Source of the DNA: JAXLXE01 sp046328115
Lineage (GTDB): Bacteria > Chloroflexota > UBA6077 > JACCZL01
Reading direction: 5' to 3'
DNA: 64,000 nucleotides
NCBI GenBank assembly: GCA_046328115.1
Contig: JAXLXE010000001.1
Coordinates: 2,604,001-2,668,000 of the forward strand
Of this stretch, positions 51,877-61,160 are shown piece after piece (the first letter of the stretch is position 1; each line of letters begins with the position of its first letter). The translations under genes and the position numbers were made by a program. The notes beneath the pieces were generated by a model. The model was not told the DNA's origin. It did not search any database and was given only the letters and a program-made list of their open reading frames with translations.

Positions 51877-53078
51877 GAATCGCCATCGTCGCGGATGATC
51901 TGACCGGGGCGTGCGATGCCGCCGCGCCCTTCGCGGCGCGCGGCTGGCACACAGAGGTGCAAGTGGCACCCGGCCTGGTGGAGCCCACGTCCGCCGCCGT
52001 GTTGGCGCTCAACACGGACAGCCGGGCGCTTTCCCCGACGCGCGCCCGCGCGCGTGTCGCAGAGGCCGTATCCCGCCTGCTCGCGATGCAGCCCGGCACC
52101 GTCCCCGACAAGCCCGTCCTCTACAAGAAGGTGGATTCCACCCTGCGCGGTCCAGTGGCGGCAGAGATCGCCGGCTGCCTTGACTCGTGGCCAACGCCGC
52201 TCGCCATCCTCTGCCCGGCCTTCCCCGCCAACGGCCGGATCGTGCAGGGCGGCCGCCTCATCGTGACCGGCAGGGGCGATCTCGGATCCGTACTTGATCT
52301 CGCTGGATTCCCCGCTACCATGCGCTGCACAACGCCCGGCCTCGTGGACACCGCCGCGGTGCAGAGCGCCCTTGACAGCTCCACCCAGGTCCTGATCGCG
52401 GATGCCACCACGCCCGGCCACCTCCAGGCGCTGGCCACCCTTGCCTCGTCCGGCCGCTGGCCACGACCGCCCCTGCTGGTCGGCTCGGCCGGCCTCTCCA
52501 GTGCGTTGGCTTCCGTGCTGCCGCCGCCACACCACCCGCGCAGCAGTCACGGACCCTCGTCATCGGGGACCAACGGCTGGCTCGTCATCGCCGGAAGCTG
52601 GTCGCCCATCACCCGCCGCCAGGTAGATCGCCTCATCCAGGATGGCGCGTTGCACCTGACCGCCCATCGCCAGCACTCCGCCGCTCGCGCCGGCCAAACG
52701 GCCGCGGCGCTCCGTCGAGGTCGTGCGGTCGTCCTCACGCTGCCGCCAACGGCCAGGCCGCCTACGGTTCGGGCAGAGCACGCCGCCTCCGTGCGCCTCG
52801 CGGAGGCGGGTCGCGAAATCCTCGATCGCGTCAAACCGCGCGGGCTCATACTCACCGGCGGCGCCACCGCCCAGGCCTGCCTGGGCGCTCTCGGAATCAC
52901 CCGCCTCAGGATCCAGTCAGAGCTGCTGCCAGGCATCCCGCTGAGCACGCCGCTGGGCGATCATGTGGACGGAGCCTGGGCAGATCTGCCAATCATCAGC
53001 AAGTCCGGCGCATTCGGCGCGGACGACACGCTCGTCAGACTCACCAGCCTCAATCCAGGGGAGCACGACCCGGCATGA
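51873..53078 (+). CDS. Four-carbon acid sugar kinase family protein (OtnK/DUF1537)
   Basis: 401 residues. The N-terminal domain opens IAIVADDLTGACDAAAPFA, the family signature, and has YKKVDSTLRGPV. The C-terminal ATP-binding domain has LVIAGSWSPITRRQV, LTGGATAQA and the GAFGADDTL end. Members phosphorylate tetronic acids such as D-erythronate or D-threonate in sugar-acid catabolism. GTG 51873 overlaps the alkA stop. No dedicated aldolase or dehydrogenase is next to it, so the sugar acid is not fixed. Confidence 0.9.
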   Translation: MRIAIVADDLTGACDAAAPFAARGWHTEVQVAPGLVEPTSAAVLALNTDSRALSPTRARARVAEAVSRLLAMQPGTVPDKPVLYKKVDSTLRGPVAAEIAGCLDSWPTPLAILCPAFPANGRIVQGGRLIVTGRGDLGSVLDLAGFPATMRCTTPGLVDTAAVQSALDSSTQVLIADATTPGHLQALATLASSGRWPRPPLLVGSAGLSSALASVLPPPHHPRSSHGPSSSGTNGWLVIAGSWSPITRRQVDRLIQDGALHLTAHRQHSAARAGQTAAALRRGRAVVLTLPPTARPPTVRAEHAASVRLAEAGREILDRVKPRGLILTGGATAQACLGALGITRLRIQSELLPGIPLSTPLGDHVDGAWADLPIISKSGAFGADDTLVRLTSLNPGEHDPA

Positions 53079-53554
53079 CAACCCTGCAGCACCGGGTGTT
53101 CATCGAGGCACCCAGAGATCGCGTGTTTGAAATGATCGCCTCGCCCGAACGGGCCGCGGAATGGGCCACCGGCGTCATCTCGGTCCGCAGCGTAGGCGAC
53201 GCGCCCATCGCGGTGGGCAGTCAGACCGAAGCCATAATCAGCTTCATGGGCAGCCGTCAGCGCGCGATCGGCAGGTGTGTCGTGCTGGAGCGGCCATCGC
53301 GCCTGGTGGTGGAGAGCCGCACAGATCTGGGGGCGTCGAGTCGTTCAGACACCCAGCTCAGCGCCCAGCCAGGTGGCACCCTGCTGTCCGCGACTATGGA
53401 GTACTCCGTGCCCGGTGGCGGGCTGGGCCGACTCCTGGACAAGCTCGTGGCCGAGCGCAAGATCCGCCAGGACTTCGTGGATGGGCTAGAGCGGCTGAAA
53501 ACCCTGATTGAGCGGGAGCACCGGGCCTCCTCACCAGAAGGATCCGCCGGCTGA
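53075..53554 (+). CDS. SRPBCC (START-like) family protein
   Basis: 159-residue hydrophobic-pocket protein of the polyketide-cyclase/Aha1-like SRPBCC fold. The opening HRVFIEAPRDRVFEMIASPERAAEWATG is typical, followed by strands IISFMGSRQR and SATMEYSVPGGGLGRLLDKLV and a final long helix. Such proteins bind or handle lipids or other small hydrophobic ligands. Its ATG overlaps the preceding kinase stop (ATGA). Function unknown. Confidence 0.88.
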   Translation: MTTLQHRVFIEAPRDRVFEMIASPERAAEWATGVISVRSVGDAPIAVGSQTEAIISFMGSRQRAIGRCVVLERPSRLVVESRTDLGASSRSDTQLSAQPGGTLLSATMEYSVPGGGLGRLLDKLVAERKIRQDFVDGLERLKTLIEREHRASSPEGSAG

Positions 53555-53602
53555 CCCACGGGTATACTTCAGGCCCGGCCGGCCCAACGCGGAGGTGCTT
53601 CG

Positions 53603-54184
53603 ATGGTGATCACGCGATACGCGCTCGAGGACTTCATCGGCGACATGCAGGATCTGATCGGGGGCCAGCCCGATCAAGCTACCCTGTTCGATCGCGGATC
53701 GGCCTACCTTGAGAAGTTGTGCGCCAATCCAGAGTGCCTACCAGAGCAATTCCGCATCGTCTCACCCCGCAATCGCCGCGGCAATCACGGAAGCTACGCC
53801 CTTCACCGGAGCCCCGGGCTGTTTGTCAGCGCCGTGGTCTGGGGCCCGGGCGATCACATCGGCCCACACGACCACAAGACCTGGGGCATGATCGGTGTCT
53901 GCGGAAATGCCATCCAGGAGACCCGCTACCGGCGGGTGGATGACCGCCAGGTTGAGAACTCCGCCCGCCTGGAGCAGGATCGCTCCACGCTGGTGCGGCC
54001 CGGCGAGGTCTCCCTGCTGGTGCCAGAGGTGGATGAGATCCACGCCATGGACAACTTCAGCGATCGCGCCACCTACGAGATCCACGTCTACGGCGACGAT
54101 CTGGTAGGCCTGAACCGCTGCGCCTACAACCTCGAGGCAGGCACGGTGAAGTGGTTCAAGTCAGAGCGATTCGACAACTGCTGA
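53603..54184 (+). CDS. Cysteine/3-mercaptopropionate dioxygenase-like thiol dioxygenase
   Basis: 193-residue cupin of the cysteine dioxygenase family, which adds O2 to a thiol to give a sulfinate, using non-haem iron. The three-histidine site is H89 and H91 in HIGPHDHKTWGMIGV and H147 in DEIHAMDN. The length and FKSERF end suit bacterial thiol dioxygenases. GGAGGTGCTTCG precedes ATG 53603, and TATACT lies at 53563-53568 as a possible -10. The rhodanese gene follows 34 bases downstream, which points to a linked sulfur pathway. Confidence 0.88.
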   Translation: MVITRYALEDFIGDMQDLIGGQPDQATLFDRGSAYLEKLCANPECLPEQFRIVSPRNRRGNHGSYALHRSPGLFVSAVVWGPGDHIGPHDHKTWGMIGVCGNAIQETRYRRVDDRQVENSARLEQDRSTLVRPGEVSLLVPEVDEIHAMDNFSDRATYEIHVYGDDLVGLNRCAYNLEAGTVKWFKSERFDNC

Positions 54185-54218
54185 CCGCGCACACGGCAGC
54201 ATTGCGGCGAGCCCCAGC

Positions 54219-55799
54219 GTGCGGCTGATCGCCCCCGCCACCCTCCACCACCTGCTCCAAAGCGGCTCCGAGCTGGCTCTGCTCGACGTGCGCGAGCACG
54301 GCGAATACAACCTGGCCCACATACCCCGCGCCAGCTCAGTCCCGCGCCGTCTGCTGGAGCACGTCGTCCGTCGACTCGTCCCGTCCACCAACGTCCAGAT
54401 AGTCGTGTGCGACGACGACGGCCGTCGAGCCCGGCTCGCGGCCGCCACACTGGAGCGGGGCGGCTACGTCCGCACGGCCGTTCTGGACGGCGGCGTGAAC
54501 CTCTGGGCCAGCCAGGGCCTCCCCACGGAGTGGGGCATGAACGTGCCCAGCAAGGATTTCGGCGAGGCCGTCGAAGTGCAGCATCACGTCCCGACGGTAG
54601 ACGCCGCCACGCTCCACCGCTGGCAGCGCGAGGGGCAGGACCTTTTGATCCTGGACACCCGCACACCAGAGGAGTACCAGCGCTTTTGCATCCCCGGCGG
54701 CCGCAGCGTGCCCGGCGGTGAGCTAGCCTATCGAGTCGCTGACCTCATGCGCGAGCGACCCGGCGCCCGCGTCGTCGTGAACTGCGCCGGCCGAACCCGC
54801 AGCATCATCGGCGCGCGCGTCCTGCAGCGCATGGGCATCCCTGACGTCGTCAGTTTGAAGAACGGCACGTCCGGTTGGGTGCTCGCCGGCTACCAGCTAG
54901 AGGCCGGGGCGGACCGCGTGGCGCTGCCCGAGGCCTCCGCCGAGTCGCGCGCCGCAGCGGAGGCCTTCGCGCGCCGAGCCGCGGAGGAGGACGGCGTCCA
55001 GACCATCGACGTGGAAGCGCTCGACAAGCTCATGGAGCAGTCGCGTTCACGCCCGGTGTACCTCCTGGACGTTCGCCGCGAGGAGGAGTTCCGGGCAGGC
55101 CACATCCCGGGATTCTGGTGGTTCCCCGGCGGCCAGGCCGTCCAGCGCGCGGATGACGCCGTGGCGATCCGCCAGGCGCCCGTGGTCATGTGCTGCGATG
55201 GCTCCGCCCGCGCCCAGATCACCGGGTCCTGGTACCGTCAGCTCGGCTTTCAACATGTCTACGCGGTACGGGGTGGCACCACGGCCTGGGCCAGCGTGGG
55301 ACGGTCGCTGGAGACGGGCGCCGCCGAAGTTGAGCCGCTGGACCTCGCCGAGGCCCGCGTCCGAGTTCGCACGGTCTCCGCCGAGTCGCTCAATGCCGTG
55401 CTCGCCTCCACGCTGCCGCCCACGGTCATCTACGTGGGCACCAGCAGTGAGTTCGCCGCCGGGCACGTCCCCAGCGCCCGCTGGATCTCGCGAGGCTGGC
55501 TCGAGCTGCAGATAGACCAGATCGCCCCTGACCGACGCCATCCCGTGGTGCTCGCTGATGCCCACGGTCCGGATGCGTTGCTCGCGGCGTTCGCCCTTCA
55601 GGGCATGGGCTACGTGGACGCCTCGGCTATGATCGGCGGGCAGGCAGCGTGGCGCGCCGCCGGCCTGCCCAGCGAGCGGGGCCTGGCAGGCGTCATGGCA
55701 CCGCCGGATGACCTGGTCCCGGCCGGCCCGGAGCGATCCACGGCGGACATGATCAACTACTTGCGCTGGGAAGAGGCGCTGGGGACCAAGTACGCGTAA
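54219..55799 (+). CDS. Four-domain rhodanese-like protein
   Basis: 526 residues with four rhodanese domains. Active-site loops of the CxxxxR form: C64 (CDDDGR), C189 (CAGRTR) and C326 (CDGSAR). The fourth domain has ADAHGPD at the same place and no cysteine, so it should be inactive. Each domain ends with a GGxxxW-type segment. Rhodaneses transfer sulfane sulfur, for example from thiosulfate to cyanide or sulfite. No signal peptide. The GTG start is at 54219. It follows the thiol dioxygenase, a pairing that fits handling of sulfinate, sulfite and persulfide. Confidence 0.9.
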   Translation: MRLIAPATLHHLLQSGSELALLDVREHGEYNLAHIPRASSVPRRLLEHVVRRLVPSTNVQIVVCDDDGRRARLAAATLERGGYVRTAVLDGGVNLWASQGLPTEWGMNVPSKDFGEAVEVQHHVPTVDAATLHRWQREGQDLLILDTRTPEEYQRFCIPGGRSVPGGELAYRVADLMRERPGARVVVNCAGRTRSIIGARVLQRMGIPDVVSLKNGTSGWVLAGYQLEAGADRVALPEASAESRAAAEAFARRAAEEDGVQTIDVEALDKLMEQSRSRPVYLLDVRREEEFRAGHIPGFWWFPGGQAVQRADDAVAIRQAPVVMCCDGSARAQITGSWYRQLGFQHVYAVRGGTTAWASVGRSLETGAAEVEPLDLAEARVRVRTVSAESLNAVLASTLPPTVIYVGTSSEFAAGHVPSARWISRGWLELQIDQIAPDRRHPVVLADAHGPDALLAAFALQGMGYVDASAMIGGQAAWRAAGLPSERGLAGVMAPPDDLVPAGPERSTADMINYLRWEEALGTKYA

Positions 55800-55815
55800 C
55801 GCGGATGCCCTCCCC

Positions 55816-57645
55816 GTGAGCGCGGCGGCGCTCCCCGCCGGCCTCACGGAGACCCAGCCAGCCGTACGCGGCAACGCGCGCGTCGCCGCCATTGCCGCCA
55901 CGCTCGGCGGCCTGGCTTTCTTCACGCTGACCACCTGGCTCGGCTGGGCTCGCCACGCCGCGTACGCAACAGGCCGGTATGACCTGGAGATCTACGTCCA
56001 GGTGGCGTGGAGCATCACCCACGGCCAGCCATTTGCCACCACGCTCCTGAAGACCAATCTGTCCCACCTGGCCGAGCATGTGGCGCTCGTCATGATTCCC
56101 GTGGGCGCGATCTACCGATTGGTCCCGGACCCACGTCTGCTCATCACGCTCCAGCAGGCAGCGCTGGCGGCCCTGGCCGTACCCGTGTTCATCCTGGCGC
56201 GACAACGCCTGGGGCCTATCTCCGCCGTCATCACCACGGCCTGCTTCCTGCTGAGCCCAGCGCTCGCCGGTGTGGCGCTGGACGATTTTCACGCCGTGGC
56301 CCTGGCCAGTCTCCCGCTGGGCTTTAGCGTGGTTTGCGCCCTCCAGGGCAGACCTCGCGCCGCGGCCCTGCTCGCGCTGCTGTCCATCCCCCTGGAGGAG
56401 GAGACCGCCCTCGTCGCCATGGGCCTCGGTGGCTACCTCATCCTGGATCGAGACGCGCGGATACGCCGCGTCGGCGCGGTCGTGGGTGCGCTGGCCGCCC
56501 TCTGGCTTGCGCTGCTCGTCTTCGTGGTCATGCCCCAGATCCACGACCCGCGCACCATCTCCAGCGTGGGCGGCAACCGGACGCTTGGCCATTTCGCCGA
56601 GCTCCGGCGAGATCCGGCCTCAGCGATCACCAGGATCCTGGGTCCGCGTGGGCTGGACGCATTGGTCTGGCTGGGTCTCCCCACGGCTGGCCTGGCGTTG
56701 CTCGCGCCCCGCACCCTGGTGATCGTGGCGCCCAGCCTCGCCGCGTTGCTCTTGCAGAACCGTGACGATACCTTCAGCCGCCACTGGGTGACGCCGATCC
56801 TCGCCGCCCTGTACCCGGCCACGGTGGCCGGAATCAGCCGCCTCCAGCCCGGCGCTCGGCCGGCCGCTCTTGGGGCCCTGGCCGCCGGCACCGTCGCCGC
56901 GTACCTCCTCGTCAGCCCACTACCTGGCGGCGGCACGTTTGACCCCTCGGCCATTGAACGGGATGAGCGTGTCGACCTGCTCGACCGCGCCGTGGCCCGC
57001 ATCCCACCCACCGGTGTCGTGGTGGCCAGCCAGCCCGTCGTGGCGCACCTCGCCAACCGCCCAGAGGCATACGTATTCCCCATTGACAGCCACTACGCGG
57101 AGGAGCTTGGCTGGCGCCGCAAGCGACCAGACTACTACGTTCTGGACCTGTTCGACGATCTCACCAACCGCGCCACCAACTCAGAGCGCCTCAATCCGCT
57201 GAACGCCGACCGACCGTTCCACGTCTGGTCAGCCGGCCGGAAGATCGTCGTTCTCCTGAACACCGTCGCGGACACCAACCAGCCACTGGACGTCCGGTTC
57301 GGTGATCGGCTCCGACTGCTTGGTTACGACACACGCACTACCCGCGCCGGCGAACGGATCGTCACCATGCAATGGGACCGCTACAACGAGCTTCGCGGCC
57401 GGTACGATCGCGACCTCAGCGTGCGCGACGCGACCGGCAATATCGTGCTCTACCAGGAAGACATGCCGCTGTCCTCCGTCTACGGGTCCAACAAGTGGCG
57501 TCCGGGTCAGCGGATCCTGGATGAGGTCACGCTGCCCGCCGGCACCGGTCCCCTCACGCTTCGCGTGGCGTGGGTGGCCCAGGAGAAACGCGCGCCGTTC
57601 CGGCTGGCGGATGGCTCCGAGGCATTTGAGTTTGACGTCCCGTAG
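55816..57645 (+). CDS. DUF2079 multi-spanning membrane protein, second copy
   Basis: 609 residues, clearly related to the copy at 49109: YDLEIYVQVAWSITHGQPFATTLL at the N-terminal loop, DDFHAVALASLPLGF, LEEETALVAMGLGG and HLANRPEAYVFPIDSHY match it position by position. About ten membrane helices, then a soluble beta-rich C-terminus with a VRDATGNIVLYQEDMPL strand also found in the first copy. The GTG start at 55816 follows the rhodanese stop closely, and a GT39-like gene is 33 bases downstream. Confidence 0.85.
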   Translation: MSAAALPAGLTETQPAVRGNARVAAIAATLGGLAFFTLTTWLGWARHAAYATGRYDLEIYVQVAWSITHGQPFATTLLKTNLSHLAEHVALVMIPVGAIYRLVPDPRLLITLQQAALAALAVPVFILARQRLGPISAVITTACFLLSPALAGVALDDFHAVALASLPLGFSVVCALQGRPRAAALLALLSIPLEEETALVAMGLGGYLILDRDARIRRVGAVVGALAALWLALLVFVVMPQIHDPRTISSVGGNRTLGHFAELRRDPASAITRILGPRGLDALVWLGLPTAGLALLAPRTLVIVAPSLAALLLQNRDDTFSRHWVTPILAALYPATVAGISRLQPGARPAALGALAAGTVAAYLLVSPLPGGGTFDPSAIERDERVDLLDRAVARIPPTGVVVASQPVVAHLANRPEAYVFPIDSHYAEELGWRRKRPDYYVLDLFDDLTNRATNSERLNPLNADRPFHVWSAGRKIVVLLNTVADTNQPLDVRFGDRLRLLGYDTRTTRAGERIVTMQWDRYNELRGRYDRDLSVRDATGNIVLYQEDMPLSSVYGSNKWRPGQRILDEVTLPAGTGPLTLRVAWVAQEKRAPFRLADGSEAFEFDVP

Positions 57646-57678
57646 CGTTCAGGCAGCGCCACGGTAGCCAACGGGCAG

Positions 57679-59763
57679 ATGATCGGGCGAATCGCGCTCG
57701 CCGCGGCGCTCGCGGGATACGCGCTGCTACCAGGACACCCCGGCGGCCTGCTGCGGGGAATCCCCCTTGGGCCGTGGGGCGTGGGGTTCCTCCTGGGGCA
57801 GGCGGTAGCCGCCTACGCCCTCTGGCCCACTCCCCGAGTCCGCTGGCCCGCCGCCTGCGGCGCCGCGCTAGTGATTGCCTGCATCGTCAAACTCGTGCTC
57901 TGGGCGCTGGCGCCTGAGTACGGGCTCGCCGCCACCTACTGGGGACGGTCCCGCGCAACGGGCAGCATTGAACGCTCTACCGAGTACCCCGGGCGAGCAT
58001 ATACCCGCGTTGAGACTCAGCCCGGCTCACCACTTGCCCTGTACTTCTTCAACGACACCGAGCGGTTCAACAACCTGGATCCCGGGCAACCGGATCGACG
58101 GATGCTCCCCTTCGTCGCGCGGTGGTCCGGCTACGTGCGCAGCGAACGCGAGGGTGAAGTCCGCTTCCAGATCGTGACGACCGGCAACGCTTCGCTGACC
58201 GTCGGCGACGCGGCAGTCGCGGCGGTCGACGGGCGCGGCTCCGAAGCAGCCGCCCAGGGCGCCGCCAGCATCAGCAGCAGCCCCACACCCATCACCATCC
58301 AGATTGTCCATCCCAGCGGTGCCGAGCCCCTCCTGGTCGTAGATTGGGATCGGGGCGGCGGCTTCGAGCCGCTTGGACCGGACGGGCTCACCGTCAACCC
58401 GGTGGCAGCCGAAGCGCTACGCCGCGATGTCTGGTTCGCACGGCTCGCCGTCGCGCTGGACATGGGTGTGGTGCTGGGAACCGTCGCCTTCTGGAGCACG
58501 GCGCTCGCCCAGCGCCGATCGCTCGATCGTGAGCGCCTCATTGTGGGCGGACTGCTGGGTCTGGCCGTGGCCCACGCCCTGATCACCAGCAACCACCTCC
58601 AACATGAGGCGGTGATTCTCGAGGGCGGCCAGGACTGGCTAACCTACGAGACGTACGCGCGGGACATCCTGCTCAACGGCCCGCTCATGACGCTGGGTAA
58701 GTCCCTGGGCCAGGGGCGGCCCTACTTCTTTCAGCCCTTCTACCCTTACTACCTGGCCGGAATGCACTGGCTCACCGGGGAGGGGCTGTGGGGCCCCACC
58801 GTGCTCCAGCTAACCGGCCTGGGCCTGGCCGGCCTGGGCCACTACTACCTCACCCGCGCCCTCTTCGGAGTGCGCGCTGGCGCTATCTACGCGGCGCTTT
58901 TCCTCATCCTGCACCAGACCCAGCTTGACTGGGTCGCCCGCAAGATGCTCTCGGAGAACCTCTACTTCATCATCCTTCCGTTCGCCATCTGGACGCTCGT
59001 CCGCTTCGCCGCCAGTCCCGCCATCTCGCGCGCCGTGTGCGCCGGCCTGCTCCTCGGCGTGGCAGCGATCACCCGTGCGCCCACCCTGGCCTACGTCCCG
59101 CTGGCAGCCGGCATCTCCCTCCTGGCCAGTCGTCGACTCGGTGTGCGCTGGTCCTCCACGCTGGCCGGCGCCGCCTACCTCTGCGTGGCGGCCGCCGCCA
59201 TAGCCGGGCTGGTGCCGCTTCGGAACTACGTCGTCTCCGGAAGGCCAGCCCTGGTGGCCACCAACGGTGGCGCCACACTTCATCTGGCTCACGCCCCCCC
59301 GCCGCACATCCGCCTCAGCGGCGTGGACCGTGACCCGCTTTACAACGCGCTTCGCCTGGACCGGTTCACGCGCGAGGTCATGGAGTTCGCGCGCCAAGAT
59401 CCGGCTGGCTACCTGGCCACACTCGTGCCGCTGGCGCTCTACACCATCGGCATCCCCAATGGCATCGAGGGCCAGGGCACCGTGGCGCCCGACATTCTGG
59501 CCATCACGCTGGGCTACGCGCTGGCCCTACTGCTGTCACGCCGTACCAGGACGCTCCCGTGCTTGTATCTGCACGCCTTCATCGCGCTCCACTTCGTGGT
59601 GATGGTGACCTTCCTGCCATACGTCTACGGCTACCGCCAGGTGCTGCCGATGACCCTCCTGATGCTTGTGATCGCCGCGGGCGCGGCAATCCCGGGACCG
59701 TCAGTCATCGGAGGGTTCGGTACCGCACCGGCGCGAGCGCGCGCAGCCGGTTCGATCAGCTAG
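57679..59763 (+). CDS. GT39-like membrane glycosyltransferase with inserted PA14-like domain
   Basis: 694 residues. Two or three N-terminal helices lead into a soluble stretch (about 90-245) that looks PA14-like: GLAATYWGRSR, NDTERFNNLDPG, RWSGYVRSEREGEVRFQI and SLTVGD. Then come ten or so helices with GQDWLTYETYARDIL, the acidic extracytoplasmic loop typical of lipid-linked sugar transferases (ArnT/GT39/GT83), and FQPFYPYYLAGMHWL. PA14 usually binds glycans, so it may position the acceptor. ATG 57679; no overlap with the DUF2079 gene. Confidence 0.82.
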   Translation: MIGRIALAAALAGYALLPGHPGGLLRGIPLGPWGVGFLLGQAVAAYALWPTPRVRWPAACGAALVIACIVKLVLWALAPEYGLAATYWGRSRATGSIERSTEYPGRAYTRVETQPGSPLALYFFNDTERFNNLDPGQPDRRMLPFVARWSGYVRSEREGEVRFQIVTTGNASLTVGDAAVAAVDGRGSEAAAQGAASISSSPTPITIQIVHPSGAEPLLVVDWDRGGGFEPLGPDGLTVNPVAAEALRRDVWFARLAVALDMGVVLGTVAFWSTALAQRRSLDRERLIVGGLLGLAVAHALITSNHLQHEAVILEGGQDWLTYETYARDILLNGPLMTLGKSLGQGRPYFFQPFYPYYLAGMHWLTGEGLWGPTVLQLTGLGLAGLGHYYLTRALFGVRAGAIYAALFLILHQTQLDWVARKMLSENLYFIILPFAIWTLVRFAASPAISRAVCAGLLLGVAAITRAPTLAYVPLAAGISLLASRRLGVRWSSTLAGAAYLCVAAAAIAGLVPLRNYVVSGRPALVATNGGATLHLAHAPPPHIRLSGVDRDPLYNALRLDRFTREVMEFARQDPAGYLATLVPLALYTIGIPNGIEGQGTVAPDILAITLGYALALLLSRRTRTLPCLYLHAFIALHFVVMVTFLPYVYGYRQVLPMTLLMLVIAAGAAIPGPSVIGGFGTAPARARAAGSIS

Positions 59764-59771
59764 TATGCCGT

Positions 59772-59789
59772 TTGCCCGCTCCGGGGCAA
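59772..59789 (+). terminator. Short hairpin after the GT39-like gene
   Basis: TTGCCC (59772-59777) and GGGCAA (59784-59789) flank a six-base loop, eight bases after the stop. Weak and without a U tract. The remaining gap to 59974 shows nothing else recognisable. Confidence 0.35.
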
Positions 59790-59974
59790 GGAAGCCGTCG
59801 AGCGAGCGGCAGCTCGATTCAGGAACGCATCCGCTCGCCAGCGCGGTCCGCCCGAAATGCCGCCGGAGACTCTGCCTGCTTACGCGACTGACTCGCCCCG
59901 GTCACTCAGAAAAGTAGAGGCCTGCAGTTGCTTCTCCGAACGTACTGGAGCTCTGCGACCCCCAAGGCATCGCC

Positions 59975-60799
59975 ATGAGCATTCTCGACCACTACGCTAG
60001 CCTGCGCGGTGCCGGCGTTCTGGACCAGGAGCGCGCAGATGCCATCGTCGCGGCCGCCACGCCCCACGCGGCCGCGCTGCTCCCAACAGGCACCGTCACG
60101 CGCGCGACTGCTCGGATCGTGAGCCCGGCGCAAGCAATCGGCGGGAGCGTGATTCCCGCGTGGCCCGTACTCCATCCGGACGGGTCAGTCACCATCCAGT
60201 TCGTCGCGGACTGGGGCGCCATGCTTGCCGCCTGGCGGTCCCTGGTGGCACCGTCCGACGACCCGGCGCTGGACGTGGATGCGCTGATCGCCAGCGGCGA
60301 CCGGCTGTGGGTGGGCATCGCCAACGACGTACTCCAGATGTACGTGCCAAACCCACCCGCCGGGACCTACAGTATGGTCCGGCATCACGCGCTGATGCTG
60401 GTCGCGGCAACGCTGTGGCTAGGACACGAGCGGGCTGATCTGTGGCGCCGCGCGCACGCCGCGGCCGCGCGCTCGTTTCTGGCCACGTTGGGCGACCGGC
60501 CATTGTGGGACGCAGTGAACGCGGCTGAGCGGGGTTTGGACATGCTGCTCCAGGATCAACGCGCTCGGCAGACCGCCCCAGACGTCCTCCGCTGGCTGGA
60601 CGCCGATGCCGATGCCGCGCGGGGCTACGCCTCATACCTGGGCGCGGCAAGCCTGGGGGTCGCGGCCCTCCTGGGCACTAGACCAGTCCAAACGGACCCC
60701 ACCGAGTGGACGCGCAATCTGGTGCAGCGCCAACACGCGGACCCTGACTTCAACCGCGAACAGATCGAATCGTTCGCGGGCTCAGCCTCAGGTCGCTAG
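59975..60799 (+). CDS. Conserved-looking hypothetical protein
   Basis: 274 residues, ATG 59975. Soluble, alpha-helical, Ala-rich. An N-terminal module (residues 1-110) contains ADWGAMLAAWRSLV; the middle contains MVRHHALMLVAATLWLGHERADLW, and the C-terminus a helix-rich section with VLRWLDADADAARGYASYLG. I do not recognise a family and see no signal peptide or catalytic motif. It ends 12 bases beyond the VanZ gene's stop on the opposite strand, so the two are convergent. Confidence 0.6.
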   Translation: MSILDHYASLRGAGVLDQERADAIVAAATPHAAALLPTGTVTRATARIVSPAQAIGGSVIPAWPVLHPDGSVTIQFVADWGAMLAAWRSLVAPSDDPALDVDALIASGDRLWVGIANDVLQMYVPNPPAGTYSMVRHHALMLVAATLWLGHERADLWRRAHAAAARSFLATLGDRPLWDAVNAAERGLDMLLQDQRARQTAPDVLRWLDADADAARGYASYLGAASLGVAALLGTRPVQTDPTEWTRNLVQRQHADPDFNREQIESFAGSASGR

Positions 60800-61153
60800 C
60801 GCCTTACGTGTCCGGATCGCCGCGACCAGCGTCAGGCTCACCGCGTCGATCAGCACGTCCGTGGCCTGCCCCGTCCGCGAGTAGACGAACAACTGGCGGA
60901 CTTCGTCTAGACCGGCGAAGAGCGCCCCCACCAGCACCGTGAGCCCCAGCGCCACCATCGGCCGCAGCCGGACGCCACCGGCCGCCTCGGTCAGCGCGCC
61001 CCACACGAGCCAGCCGAGCAGGGCGTACTCCACAACGTGCCCGGTCTTCGCGATCAACAGCCCCAGCAGGGGCGACGGATTCGGCGGCGAGGCCGGAAGC
61101 GAGGAGTTGAGCAGTATTCCAACCATGAGCAGTCCAACGAGCAGCCAGGGCAC
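60788..61153 (-). CDS. VanZ family membrane protein
   Basis: 121 residues, four hydrophobic helices. Family signs: KTGHVVEYALLGWLVW with the conserved H-EY, and FAGLDEVRQLFVYSRTGQATDVLID with the DE-RQ loop and following D. VanZ proteins are small membrane proteins of uncertain role, named for teicoplanin resistance. GTG 61153 is used, seven bases after the stop of a second VanZ gene; the frame is open further upstream inside that gene. The end overlaps the hypothetical gene at 59975-60799. Confidence 0.85.
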   Translation of the reverse strand: MPWLLVGLLMVGILLNSSLPASPPNPSPLLGLLIAKTGHVVEYALLGWLVWGALTEAAGGVRLRPMVALGLTVLVGALFAGLDEVRQLFVYSRTGQATDVLIDAVSLTLVAAIRTRKALAT

Positions 61154-61160
61154 GCGAGAG

